A stretch of DNA of 64,000 nucleotides. Source: Voacanga thouarsii. Taxonomy: Eukaryota; Streptophyta; Magnoliopsida; Gentianales; Apocynaceae. The notes beneath the pieces are model-generated. The model was not told where the DNA came from, ran no database searches, and was given only the letters and a program-made list of their open reading frames with translations. Below are positions 48,031 to 60,289 of the stretch, piece by piece. Position 1 is the first letter of the stretch. Each line of letters opens with the position of its first letter. The stretch covers positions 744,001-808,000 of the forward strand of contig JANUWF010001477.1 of assembly GCA_026120185.1 (NCBI GenBank). Direction: 5' to 3'. Position numbers and translations under genes: made by a program.

Positions 48031-49150
48031 AAGGTATATGGAGAATTTTGACCCTAAAATTGAAAGGACTTTGAGAAGATTGAGAAGACAAATAAATAAA
48101 TGAGAGAATTTAGCAATTTAAAATATTGATGAAGTGGGAAGATATACATTCTATTAGAGAATTTGGAAAATATTTAAAATCTTGTGGTAATCACAGAGTT
48201 CGTAGGGACAAAGCTCAAAATAGAAATGGTAATGGAAGAAGAACTATAAGGACTATGCTAGACCTTCACTTTATGAGACAAAATCGAGTATTTTGAGGTC
48301 ACGTATGGAGGTTGATAACTTCGAGCTTAAACCTTCTTTCATCCAGATAGTGCAACAAACGATGTAATTTGATGGACTCCCAGATGAAGACTCAAATATG
48401 CATATAGCAAAATTATGGCTCAAGTCACTTCCTTCTAGCTCTATCACTACATGGAATGAGTTAGTAGAAAAGTTTCTTGCAAAGTATTTCCCTCTAGCTA
48501 GGATAGCAATAATATATTCTTCACTGTTCATATGGAATCCAAGAATCTTTATGAATGTTGGGAGAGATGGATGAATTGCCAAAGAAATCCCACGCCATTG
48601 TTTAGATTTGGGATTTCAGATACTGACATTTCATAATGAGTTAAACTTTGCTACTAAGCAATGTCTTGACGCTTTATCTAGAGGTTCCACAACAATCAAG
48701 ACTTCGGAAGAGTTGCAAAACTTGGTTGAGAATATTGTTATAAATAGCTATTCGTAAATAAATCTAAAACCTAAGACACGAGCTCACGGAATGCATAGCA
48801 TAGATGCCATAGCGGCTATGGAAGCAAAGTTGGAGGCCCTCACAAAAAAGGTAGGAAAAATGAATGTGAATCCTCAAGCTTAAATCATCTGCTATGATTT
48901 TGTAGAGGTAGTTATCGCAATCATGTATACCAAACCATGAAAGCACCTAGTGATCAATCTTTGGAGCAAATTGATTATATTAGGATTGCACGACAATGCA
49001 ACAATCCATATAGGAATACCTACAATCTCAATTAGCGAAACCATCTAAACTTTTCATAGAGCAATCAAGGGTAAAGCCGACCATTTCCTCCTCAAGGCAT
49101 TCAAGCTAGACCAATGGTTAGGCCTTAAACACCTCTTCCAATACAAAAAA
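48031..49150 (+). pseudogene. Athila/Tat gag remnant
   Basis: Joined frames give the typical gag blocks: FDPKIERTLRRLRRQ (48040), SLNLSFIQIVQQTM (about 48330), FDGLPDEDSNMHIAKLWLKS (48360-48430), SSSITTWNELVEKFLAKYFP (48432-48495), and a C-terminal YRNTYNLN-RNHLNFS segment near 49010-49060. Stops and frame changes are frequent. The pol half is missing: the element is cut off at about 49150 by CACTA-type sequence. Confidence 0.75.
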
Positions 49151-49154
49151 AGCC

Positions 49155-49595
49155 TCTATATACAACACTTTTTTTTTGCGACAGTTCGATGACCATCGCT
49201 AATACCCATTATAAATGACAAGCCGTCGCATTTAACAACTAAATGCGACACTAAATAAGACCATCGTAATTAGTGTAGTATTTGTGACAGGCCGTCGTTT
49301 ATAACCGATTTAATACAGTGGTTCATATTAAAACAACGCTATACATGACAAATCCTAGAAAACTGTCATTTTAAATATTATATACAGCAGTTTAAGGGCT
49401 ATTGTATGAAGTGTGACATATGCGATGGTCATTTAGATATTTACAGTGGTTTTGGACCATCGTAAATGTTCAATATATATGACGGTTCAGTTACAGGGTT
49501 TTTGTAGCTGCAGCAAAAGAACAACTTATATGCGACAGTCTAAGAATTGTCGTATTTGGGAAAAATTATTTTTTCTCTTTTATTTGGTGTAGCTT
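49155..49595. mobile_element. possible non-autonomous CACTA-like element
   Basis: About 440 bp packed with tgcgacagt/ttgtcgtattt and accatcgctaat words in both orientations, the subterminal style of CACTA elements. The right edge tatttggtgtag (49581-49592) reads CTACACCAAATA on the other strand, a common CACTA start. The left edge (tatacaacac) is a poor match, so the boundaries and the class are tentative. Confidence 0.45.
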
Positions 49596-49639
49596 TTATG
49601 TGTCAGAAATACTACAAGAAAAAGGTGTTTGGTATTAAA

Positions 49640-50165
49640 ACAATTTCCTCGCTAAAGGCTAAGTTTTCCTACCTAAAGGCCTTTTTGGGAGGCAAAATCT
49701 TCTTGAGGCTTTCTCGCTTAAGCGCCCTTCTTCTTGGTGACAAAACTCAAAGTTTTATCTCCAAAGGGTCCATTTTAACAAGGAATATTGTTTCCTCACT
49801 AAATCCATTAGTTTTAGCGAGGAAACATTTTCTCACTAAAACTAAGTAATTTTGTCGCTAGTGATAATTATTTAAACAAAAAGTTTTGTCACTAAAATTT
49901 TGTTACCAAAACTATAATTTTATTTAACAAATTAAATTCCATGGTGAAAATTATTTTTTGTCGCCAATACAAAAACATTTCCGTCGCCTTTGATGCTCTT
50001 TGTAGAGGAATTTTTTCCTCATCAATGCAAATTTTTTTTGTCTCCAAAAGTGGTTAATGGTGACAAAATTCTTTGGAATTAGCAAGAAAATATTTCAATT
50101 TTATTTTTTTAATTTTAAATACTCTTTGACAATGAAAAATTTCTCGCCAAAGATAAAATATTTTG
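49640..50165. repeat. CACTA subterminal repeat array
   Basis: At least ten degenerate copies of a cctcgctaaa/tttagcgagga motif in both orientations (49647, 49709, 49795, 49815, 49840, 49852, 49887, 49962 and beyond). Such arrays bind the TNPA-type protein in En/Spm elements. The copies differ in sequence from those in 49155-49595. Confidence 0.7.
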
Positions 50166-52260
50166 TTGTACATATATGCATATAAGCATTAGGTTTGGTA
50201 GTTAATTTGATGTTATAATTAAAGTTCATAGTAAATTTATTCCACCTTAACATTCTAATTTATTTCTATCTTTTCCACAAATTGGTATACGTAGCTTATT
50301 CAACTTATTTGGTAATTCTAACTCTTGGATTTTGAATTTGTGAGCCAGAATTATAAATATTGATTAGGTTTTTAGTTCTTATAGCTATAAGGATAAGAAT
50401 AGTGTAAAAGTTATTTGATAAGCAATCGAATTGCATCTAATTGTCTTCATATTTGGTTTTCATGTATTTTTGTTTGTCTTTAATAGATTAAATAGTTAGA
50501 TCATTAATATGTTATCTAGAATATATGCTTCGTATATAACATATAATGTAGTCAGCTATGCATATATGCATACTTTATTAATTAGCGGTGAATAAATATA
50601 ATATACTATATTTATGTAAATATATATACCTAAAAATGATTAATAATATTTAGCTAGAATAAATCTAATATATTTAGAAAGTAAGATTTATATAAGTATA
50701 TATACCTAAAAAAAATTAATTAATATTTTCTTGGAAGATAATATAATAGATCTAGAAAGTAAATAAATAATAATAATAAAAAGCTTTACACTTATGCAGA
50801 CGGTTTTAGGAGGGAAAATTGATAAAAAAAAAAAAAAAGAATTGAGAGGGAAAAATTTTCTTAGGAGGGTAAAAAGGTAATCTATACACTTATACATTTC
50901 ATTCTCACCAGACTGATAGTCTCCCTTCAATACCCACTCCGACTGTCTCTTCTGCAACCCGAATCTTGACCACCTTCATCGGCACTCTTCTTGTATTTAC
51001 AACCCGACCATCCACCACCTACATTGGAACCCTATTGCCACAAATCCTCATTTTTGTCTCTATTTAGTTCACCATAAAGAAATATCCTAGATTTAACCTT
51101 TTCCCAACACAGCACACAAAATTTGGCAATAATTAGGTGAAGGGAACGAGCCAGTGATAGTGAACAGGAGTTGGGTGGTCATAGGCTTCAAACTTCAAGT
51201 AATTTATCTAAGCTTCAAACTTTTGGCCAGGGTTGTTTAGTTTTGTATTTATTCTCTTGCCTACAAGGTTAACACAATTGCTTTACATAATAATTAAATG
51301 AGGTTTTTTCCTCGCATTAAAATTCTCATTAAGGCTAGAAATCCGCATCTATGGAGGAGAGGCATTCTCTGTAACACAAATAAACAAGTTCTAACCTCAT
51401 AGTGTGGTAAATAATAAAATTTTAGGTATACACGAGTCTCAGAACATTATGTCTGTCGCACTGCAAAGTGCTTATGGTTCCAATTAATTTGAGGATTTTT
51501 CTGATGTCTTCCTTTGGATTTTCTTTCTTTTTCCCTCTATTCTATATTAAATCTAGATAGAAACATAAGTTAAGATTTTGGAGTGAAATAAAATATTATT
51601 TGTACTTAATAAATTTTACTTTGTGTTAGTAGCTTTCTTAATTTCAAGGTGCATCTAATCTATTATTGGAATTTGGATAATCTTTTTTAGAACTGTGATG
51701 TACTAAGAGTTGAATGCTAATCACCTGAGTATATATATATTGAAAAATACAGAAATCAATTTTTTATGGAATTGATGTGTTTCCATCACATTCAATTTAT
51801 TAAATATTTTTTTTGTTGATTTACATGCTGTGATTTTTTGACCTATTACTAACTTTAAAATTTGTCACTGCGTATTCTTCAAATGTGATAACTACTATGT
51901 GTATGAATTGTTCCTTTTCATAATCCTCTAATGATGTAATGGTGTAGGATGGTCAATATTATTTTATCTACCATGTGTGAACTATTCATATGATTTTTTC
52001 ACTAGCTATATCAATTGAATTAGATATGGCCCAAGTTGTTTGATACCCTGTCTTGCTCTTTTTTTTATAGCGGTTTTTATAGAGGTTTTTATTACTAGTT
52101 CAACATTCTTTTTAATGTAGATAACACACATTTTAGATGAAGCAAATGAGTTTGTAATGTAATTGATTATGCGTGACTGGTATACTTTTTAATGTGTTTA
52201 TTTTACAATAATAAGTGGCATTTTTTTTTTTTTCTAGTTGTATTACTTCAATCAGCGATC
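50166..52260 (+). other. CACTA 5' non-coding region
   Basis: AT-rich, no protein family recognised. An A-tract lies at about 50825-50839. A pyrimidine-rich, C-richer section at 50900-51060 (ttctcaccagactgatagtc, accactccgactg) resembles an exon or leader of the transposon. The start codon of the transposase at 52261 follows a T-tract at 52220-52233. Confidence 0.5.
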
Positions 52261-52955
52261 ATGGATAGGTCATGGATCGATTTATCCGATTATCTATCTA
52301 AGGAATATGATAATGGATTAAATATCTTTCTTGAGTTTGCATGTAAAGATAAACCTAGGGGAACAAAGATACCTTGTCCATGTAATCGGTGCCAAAATCG
52401 TTACTATGTGAACTCGGTAGAAACAAAGCAGCATTGTAGGATATGGGGCTTTCTCAAGCAGTATAAGAATTGGGATTGTTATGGGGAATAATATGTTTCA
52501 ATACATAAAGATACGCACATTCCATCTCCTCACCGCACTTGGCATGTTGTTATTCTGAATTACAACTTACCACCATGGTTTTGCATGAAACAACCATCTT
52601 TTATGTTGTTAACACTCATAGATGATCCTATGTCACCCAGTAACAAAATTGATGTCTATTTGCAACCACTAATTGAGAAGTTGACCGAATTATGGCGCAC
52701 GGGCATCATGGTGTTTGATTCAGTGGCAAAAGAAATGTTTCGTTTGCATGTGGCACTCATGCGGACTATAAATGATTTTCCTTTATATGGTAATTTGTCT
52801 GGGTATAGTGTCCATAATGATAAAGTTTGTCCAGTTTGTGGAGTGAATTATTTGAGCTATCATTTGCCTCATAGTGGAAAATTTTACTTTTTGTACAATC
52901 GACGCTTGGTGCAGCTTGCCCACAGACTGCATAAAAATAAGGTCCCATTCTATAG
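52261..52955 (+). pseudogene. TNP2-type CACTA transposase, N-terminal part
   Basis: ATG at 52261 starts the transposase-associated domain (MDRSWIDLSDYLSKEYDNGL, zinc-binding CPCNRCQNR, then IWGFLKQYKNW). A stop at 52489 follows. From about 52500 the text jumps to the central transposase block: LPPWFCMKQPSFMLLTLID, MRTINDFPLYGNLSGYSV, and VCPVCGVNYLSYHLPHS. An intact protein has roughly 300 residues between these blocks, so a large internal deletion has occurred. The frame runs to solo LTR G3, entering at KNKVPFY. Confidence 0.85.
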
Positions 52956-53212
52956 TGTAATACCCCACTTTGGTCACACCTGGTTTATGAGAATTAACAT
53001 GCATTGAATATGAACATATGTATTTGAACATGATATATGCTTGTTTCATGAATCTGCAAGCTTGTGTTTTGGTGATATGTGCATATTTTATATTTATTTA
53101 TTTGAATATGTGATACATTAAAATTTTTTAATAGTGATTTAGGAATAGTGGAAGGTATCATCTAATTATTGTGCCATAATATTTTACATGGAAAAATATT
53201 ATCCTCATCATT

Positions 53213-53214
53213 AC

Positions 53215-53295
<81 letters not shown>
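53213..53295. repeat. (ATT)n microsatellite in G3
   Basis: About 27 ATT units. On the minus strand it reads as a poly-Asn frame, which is an artefact. Confidence 0.95.
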
Positions 53296-53296
<1 letters not shown>

Positions 53297-53772
53297 TCGT
53301 GAGTGGAAATTTATTTTGAAGAGTATGGAAAATAAATAAATAAAAATTATAGTCATAGTTGAGTTTTGAATCCTAGTCTTTGTAAACTTTTCTCTAATAT
53401 TTATCCCACTTATCATCTTTAGGGAATGTGAAAATTTTACAAATTTTGATCATTGTAGATCAAGGGAAAAACTTTGGAAATCCATTCCTATTTTTACTTC
53501 TCCTAACCATTAATTATTATTATTATTATCACCATCATCACCATCATTATTATTATTCCTTAAAAAAAAAATCTTATGTCTCCTAGTTTTGGTTAGTTAT
53601 CTTTTAATTATTTATAATTGTAATAATAATTATAATTATACTAACTATAACTATATTGTTATTGTTTATCATTTATTAAAAATTTATTATCTATAATTAT
53701 AGTTGTTTCCGGTTGATGAATTATAATAATATTATATATATTATCTTAATAATGTTATAACCAAATGGCTTC

Positions 53773-53876
<104 letters not shown>

Positions 53877-53994
53877 CTTTTATAATATTAAATTATGCAT
53901 TCATGTGGTTGATCTCGTTTAGCCATCCCATTTGAATTACCTAGTTCTAGTAATTTTTGCTTTAGAATTTTCAACTAAAGTTGGATTATACCTC

Positions 53995-53996
<2 letters not shown>

Positions 53997-54083
<87 letters not shown>
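53997..54083. repeat. second (ATT)n microsatellite in G3
   Basis: About 28 ATT units, some 700 bp right of the first ATT array. Confidence 0.95.
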
Positions 54084-54084
<1 letters not shown>

Positions 54085-57000
54085 GAATGCTCATGCCCCA
54101 TATTTTAGGTTGGTCACCTCTGAATAATTTTTAATTATAATGATAATTGTAGTTATGAATATAATAAGTATATTATATTAATTCATTATTTAAGTTTACA
54201 TCTCTAATATTATAAACTTATTATTAATTAGTATAATTGTTTCCACTTAATAAGTAATAATGGTATTATATATATTAATGTAATCATTTAATAATATTAT
54301 ATTAAGACTTTCTTTTACTTTGCATTATAATATTATATACATACTTTGGTGTGAAAAGTATATATTATATTCCTATCAGTTCATCGTGTTTAGCTACACA
54401 ATGTCTCTTGGATGTTTTTTTTTTTTTTTTTTCTGCTCTACCCAAAAGTGGGAGAGTAGAGAAGTAATCATAATTTAATTAGGATGACCTTTTGTTTTTT
54501 TCTTCATTGTTGCCAACCACCTCCTTGTACTTCTTGTAGCTTGTCACAAAAGCTGCTAGTATCTATAGAATTGTGGTTTGATTAGAAGTGTGTTTGAAAG
54601 TAATCAATCTTTATCTTTTCCTATATCAGCTGGTACATCCCAATTTCCCCTAGCTTCACGATTTTCTTTTCTTTGCCTAAGGAAAATCTCAATTTACCTT
54701 TACTCTTAGGAACTTTTGAAACTCTCAAGAATTTCAGCCATCATCGTACACTACTCCTTCTCTCTAAGATGAACAATTTTCTTTTCAATTTGAATAACAA
54801 ATCATTGCCATAGTAAGCAAAACAGCTGATGCCCTCTTTCTTTCTAAAAGCTCAATCCATTCTCTCTAGTTTCTCCTAATTCCACCAGGTTCTTATATTT
54901 TTGAAGGTTAATTCTTGTTCTTGGACAAGGATCGTTTATACTTCCTGTTTTTTTAGGCTGATCTTTGTGGTCTAGGGGTTGTACACGATTTGCAAATCCA
55001 AAAAGTAAACTAAGTTTCCTCCTTGATTATTTCCTTTGTAGCCAAAAAAGCTTTACTTGCGTGCTGGTAATGTTGGTCTTCTATTTGTCTCTTTGTGCAC
55101 GAATTTTAAATGGAAATTGCTAGGCATATTAATTGCTAGACTCCCTTCTGGTATACGTGTATAAAAGACAGATTTTTCAAAGTGGATGAAATCATCTTTT
55201 CAGTGAACCAAATGCATATGGAAGTTGTGGGTAGTTTCACAATATATATGTGTTTCTTGTGGATTCCAATGCATGAAATATGATTATGGCTCGAGAGTGC
55301 TATTTTTGGTTGGTTCTTATGGATGTTAGGAGTTGTTTTCTTAAGGGGAAAATCAATAAAGAAAGATGGATGAACATATTTGTTGCTTCTTGAAGTGGTC
55401 ACGTAATCAGAAATTTATACCATTTTTTTTTTTTTGAATGTCTATTCTTGAATGCAAATTTTTGAATGTTTTTGGATTGTAAGATAAAAGATCTTGGGTA
55501 CACAATGTTTCACCTTTTTCCTATGCATGTTTGAGTTCAGTTTTCTAGAAGAATTGAATGTAAGAACCCTTTTCATTGATGCTTAAAGTATCATGTTGAA
55601 AGCTGAAGTTTTGCTGTTTTATTTGATAGCTATCAATTGACCTCAAGAAAACGCAGGACAAGATTTGATTTTTGAAGAAAATTTTTGAAACTTATTTCAA
55701 TACATGAATATTATTTTTTCATGTGGGGTGTTATTCTGAAAGTTACTCTGGTCTATTGCAAAAATTTTTCAAAAAAAAAAAAAACTAAGAATAGTGGATT
55801 TTCGATACTTATTGTTCAGTGTTTTGGAATCTTCTTTGCAATCTGTTTTGAGCATCGTTTGTACGGGTGAAAAAGGTTGAAAATACAGGCTTTTGTGTGC
55901 TTTAATAATTTGGAAATGTTGGGGTTAAAACGGGATCAAGGTTGAGAGTTCTTGTTTTTTTTTCTCTCCTTGTTGACAGATTTAAACAGATTCGTGCAGT
56001 TTCTATTCAGAATTTTCTGCAATTTGTATGATCCTAATTTTTTGAATGTCCTCAGTTTATTTCATTCATAACATGTTAAGCTATGTTCATGAAAACTTTG
56101 AGGTCAATCGGAGGGGTTTATATAGTTTTTTTATCCTTAGGAGCTTAGACTATGGTTGCTGGAAATTGAAGGCAGCTAAGGATTTTGTGCTAAATTACTA
56201 AGTTTAATTTGATTTCTTGAGAAATGATTAAGGGTGGATTTTATGATTTCTATGGAATTTATGGAAGGTCTTAGGTGCTGAGTATATGTAAAGTTCATGC
56301 TTGCTACTCATTGGCATTATTTGGCAAACAAATGATAATATAGGCATGATGTACACTTGGTGTGTAATGTGGACTTGAATTTCATAGGGATGATTTAGGA
56401 AGTGTTGTGATTGATTTATATGAACTCTTTCCTAGATTTGGGAGGTTTTAAAGGGTAAGGACCAACATGCAAGAGTTTATATCCTAAGCTTGAGGATAAG
56501 GTAAGTTTCCTTGCATTCATAAAATCGATTTTATTTTATTATGATGGTTTGAAAGAAAGGTTGGTGAGTATATCTCACAAACACGAGATAATTGCGCGGG
56601 AGCTCATTTTTTTGGAAATTTCTATATTTAGAAACTTCTTACTGTTGAAACTTTCTACATTTAGAAACCTTCTAATTTTAGAAACTTTAAATTTAGGAAT
56701 TTTTAAAATATGTCAAGCATGACTTAGGAGCCAAGTATCAAACATTATGATTTGTTTTGAATATGCAAGAGATGAATTCATGATCATGTATATACTTTTC
56801 AAAAATCATAGCATGTCTTATTTGAACATGTGGCTCCTTCAATTATGAGCACTTGGAATAAAATATTGACTCAAAAGCATGCTTTCTAAAATCTTTATGT
56901 GAGTTGGAAAATGTTATTTGGAATTGTATTGAACTAATTTTGTAGGATCCGCTTTGGAGCCTTATGAATTGTGAAGAATGAATAACGTTGAGTACTCAAT

Positions 57001-57928
57001 AGGGGCTAGACCTCTATACTAGCCTTTGGTTGGTCTGAGGATATCTCTCGATAGGTGGCCACCTCTGAGAGGTTGACTCTTTTCGATCAGGGCGTTAGTA
57101 TAGAAGGTTAAGCCATGCTCAGCTTGCGACGGGGTTCTAGTAGAACCAACAGCCAGAAGTGGGACAGTCGGATTGGATTGAGTCAGTGAGATAGGAGAAT
57201 CTCACTCGGTAGGATGTACATGTGTTGGGGGTCAAATGCTTCACAGAAGTGAGAGCCACCTCTGTGCCCTTTCACCACCTGACAGGGGTCATGTGCTTCA
57301 TCTAGTATGAGAGCCACCTATGTCCCCTACCGTATTGATTTGGTTGCTTTTAACTGTTGAATTTTTTTCCCTAGAATTGTTCTAAGGGGACCTTGGAATT
57401 TTATTTGAAGCTTAATACTCTTTTAATTATTCATATATTTCCAAACAAAATATTCTAAGAGCATTTTGCTTCATGACTTCTCACTACTATCTTTCAAGAA
57501 GTGAGAATTAAATTTGTAAAGAAGGCATAATAAGCTTTTGATAGACCGTCAGTGCATGCATAATGAAATGTGTTTTATTTTCTTAGCCCAGCTCACACAC
57601 GGGGCTTACTGAGATAACTAATCTCACGCTATTTTGAACTCACGTTTTCAAGGAGCCTCAAGTCTTGATTAGGTTGGAAGATCAGTAGCTTGATGTTTCT
57701 ATTATGGAATTTCCATGTCCTTTCGTTGGATATTTGTTTTGAATATTATTATTTTTATTTGAGAACTTTTGTGTAAGTATTGAAGTTTTTTTTATTTATT
57801 AATTTTTTCTTAGACTTTAAAATTTGAATTTCTTTTACTCTTTCATTGCGAAGACCCCCAGTCCAAAGGACGGAGCAGCATCCCCAACCCATTTTGGGTT
57901 ACGTAAGTAGGTGGGGTGTTACATATAG

Positions 57929-58480
57929 GGGTACAAAAATCCATGCCTCACCAACAAGACTTGACAGGGCACAAATTTTACAGCAGCTTGATAGTTGTCT
58001 CATAGAATATTGGAGGAAAGATGTTAAAAAAAGGAGCAGGGCTAATTTTGGAAACAAATCTGGGATAAATAGATTCAATTAAAAGAAGAGAAGTATTCTT
58101 TGATTGCTATATTGGGATTCAAATCTAGTTAGGCTTAATCTTGATGTAATACACATAGAAAAACATTTCTACGATAATTTGTTGTATAGAATCCTAGGAG
58201 ACCGTAATAGGACAAAAGATACCGTGAAAGTACGCTAGGACATAGAAGTTATGAATATTAAAAAGCCCTTGCATATTATATTGAAGCCTTCCGAATCTAG
58301 TTACACCTTACCCCCAGCTCCTTATACAATAAGTAAGATTGAGATTAATAGGTTTTTGAAAGTGTTAAAGGAATTAAGAGTGCCAGATGGTTATAGTTCA
58401 AATATTACACGTCGAGTGAACTTGGAAAAGAGGACTATTCGGGGTTTGAAATCCCATGATTGCCACATTTTGCTTTAGTA
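57929..58480 (+). pseudogene. CACTA transposase, central part
   Basis: Continues the frame broken by G3: GTKIHASPTRLDRAQILQQL, then YWRKDVKKRSRANFG to a stop at 58080. After shifts, residues like DVIHIEKHFYDNLLYRILGD (58140-58200) and PLHIILKPSESSYTLPPAPY (58263-58322) follow, then VPDGYSSNITRRVNLEKR and GLKSHDCHILL at 58380-58478. These are the typical TNP2 blocks just ahead of DUF4218. Confidence 0.8.
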
Positions 58481-58965
58481 AATTGTGCCTTTGGCAACGC
58501 AGATAACACTGCCAAAAAATGTTGTCCAAGTTTTGATTGAAATCACTACATATTTTAAACTTCTATGTTCAAAGGCTAACACGGAACGCAGTCTTGATAT
58601 GCTCCAAAATTGCTTTGCGGTAACTTTGTCTCTTCTAGAAAAGACATTTGTACCGGGCTTCTTCAATATCATGGAACATATTCCAATACACTTGACTAAA
58701 GATGCTCTCCTTACAGGGCCAGTACAGTGTAGATGGATGTTTTCCATTGAAAGGTAGTATTACAATCTATCTTGACACACTATTAAGTATTGTTTATTGT
58801 ATTGCTTAAGGAAGCTTTTTTTTTTTTTTTTTTAGATACCTCATGACCTTGAAGAGCTATGTACATAATCGTGCTCACCCAGAGGTTTCTATTGCAAGTG
58901 GGTATTTGATGGAAGAGCACATGGAATTCATCTTTAGGTACTTGAATGAGGTTGAGATTAAATAA
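58481..58965 (+). pseudogene. CACTA transposase DUF4218 region with intron
   Basis: Exon to 58753: LPKNVVQVLIEITTYFKLLC, then FFNIMEHIPIHLTKDALLTG and PVQCRWMFSIE. Then an 82-bp GT-AG intron (58754-58835) with a T-rich 3' end, then YLMTLKSYVHNRAHPEVSIA and MEEHMEFIFRYLNEVEIK. Splicing restores an Arg codon across the junction, so the intron call is well supported. The region matches DUF4218 of plant CACTA transposases. Confidence 0.85.
58754..58835 (+). other. spliceosomal intron in CACTA transposase
   Basis: Starts GTAGTATT after TTGAAAG and ends in a 20-base T tract plus TTTAG. The flanking reading frames join to continue a conserved domain. Confidence 0.8.
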
Positions 58966-60070
58966 AATAGGCCTGCAAGGTATAGTGATGATGGTTGGTA
59001 AATGGGCAAGCTAATTAGGAATAGAGCGGATGTAGTATTTGACCATATAACCTGAACTCAAGCACATCATGGGTGCTTGCAAACTGTGAAGAGCTGAAAC
59101 CGTATCGAGAGTGCGTTTATCTATTGGTTATGCTAAGTTCTTCCATTCCTTTTTAAATAACCAAATCTGTTAATTTTAAGTTGTTTTAATAAATGCCATT
59201 GTCCACCTAAGCTTCATATCAATGAAATCTCAAGACAAAACCCAAAGGCTAGATTGCATGAGAGATAATGTATTCATTCAGTGATGTTTCACACTTGGCT
59301 AAAATGATATGTAGGTTAACAAATTCAGCACATGTGTAAAACCGATTACTACAATTTGTATTTTCCTTTGGGCATAAACTTAAGCCTCAATAATTCATTC
59401 ATTGATTTCAGGTTAAGGAAAACATGGAAACTCATGAAATATCTAGAAATGTGAAGTGCCTTACTAGTGGTCCTTATACTCAAGGATGGCACTTTAATGT
59501 TTGCAATGTGAATGGCTTCCGATTTCACACTAAACCTCATGAGGGAAATTGGTTAACACAAAATAGTGGAATGTTTTGTAGGGTTGATACAACCAGCTAT
59601 TCTAGTGTTAAAGATAAGAATCCCATAAGTTTCCCAATGTCGTATTTTGGAGTGCTTACTAATATTAAAATACACTATAGTAATGCTCAACAATTCTTAT
59701 TGTTTAAGTGTGATTAGGTGGATTTAGAGTATAGAAAGAAGCTGGATTAGTTTAACTTCACATTAGTTAATTTCAATTGTTTGATGTATCGTGATAATAA
59801 AGAGTCTGATGAGCCCTTCATCTTAGCTAACCAAGCTAAGCAAGTGTAGTATTCCCATTGTCCCTTTGAAGGTGATTGTCATGTGGCTATGCCTATGACT
59901 AGGAGGGATAACTTTGACGTTTATTCTAGGGATCATGAAATAGAGACATTTTTACCTCAAGAGCTAGATGTTGGACCTATTCTGTGGAAAATAGATATCT
60001 CATTGGTAAAAAAAATGGGATTCAAGAAGAGGAGGTTGATCTAAGTGGCAATCAAATGCAAACAGCCAGC
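58966..60070 (+). pseudogene. CACTA transposase C-terminal part (DUF4216)
   Basis: 58970-59150 holds VLANCEELKPYRECVYLL in a shifted frame. A probable intron ends at TTTCAG (59406-59411). From 59412 the text reads VKENMETHEISRN, then NVNGFRFHTKPHEGNWLTQN and SGMFCRVDTTSY to a stop at 59715. FTLVNFNCLMYRDNKE and PFILANQAKQV follow at 59755-59850. This is the DUF4216 module. The C-terminal tail fades out near 60070. Confidence 0.8.
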
Positions 60071-60289
60071 TAAAAGCAACCATCTTGCAAGTTAAAGAGT
60101 GCAATGTGTTCTTAGTTTGTGTAAACTAAGGTGCTTTTACATGTTATATGTTATCTAGCTGTCATATTTTTTAAATATTTTGTTTGTTATTTCTGGCTTT
60201 ATATGGTTTTTTAATGTCATGTGGATTGAAAACTTGCATGCTATAGGTTAACATATGGTGTTTATTTATTCTCTTCTTCCAAGATTCCC

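Noticed and set aside
48271..48582. 103-codon open frame on the minus strand
   Set aside because: It is the shadow of the Athila gag read on the plus strand, which carries the real family motifs.
53213..53416. Poly-Asn open frame on the minus strand
   Set aside because: It is the translation of an ATT microsatellite inside solo LTR G3.
58475..58747. 90-codon minus-strand frame
   Set aside because: The opposite strand carries the conserved DUF4218 segment with a matching intron.
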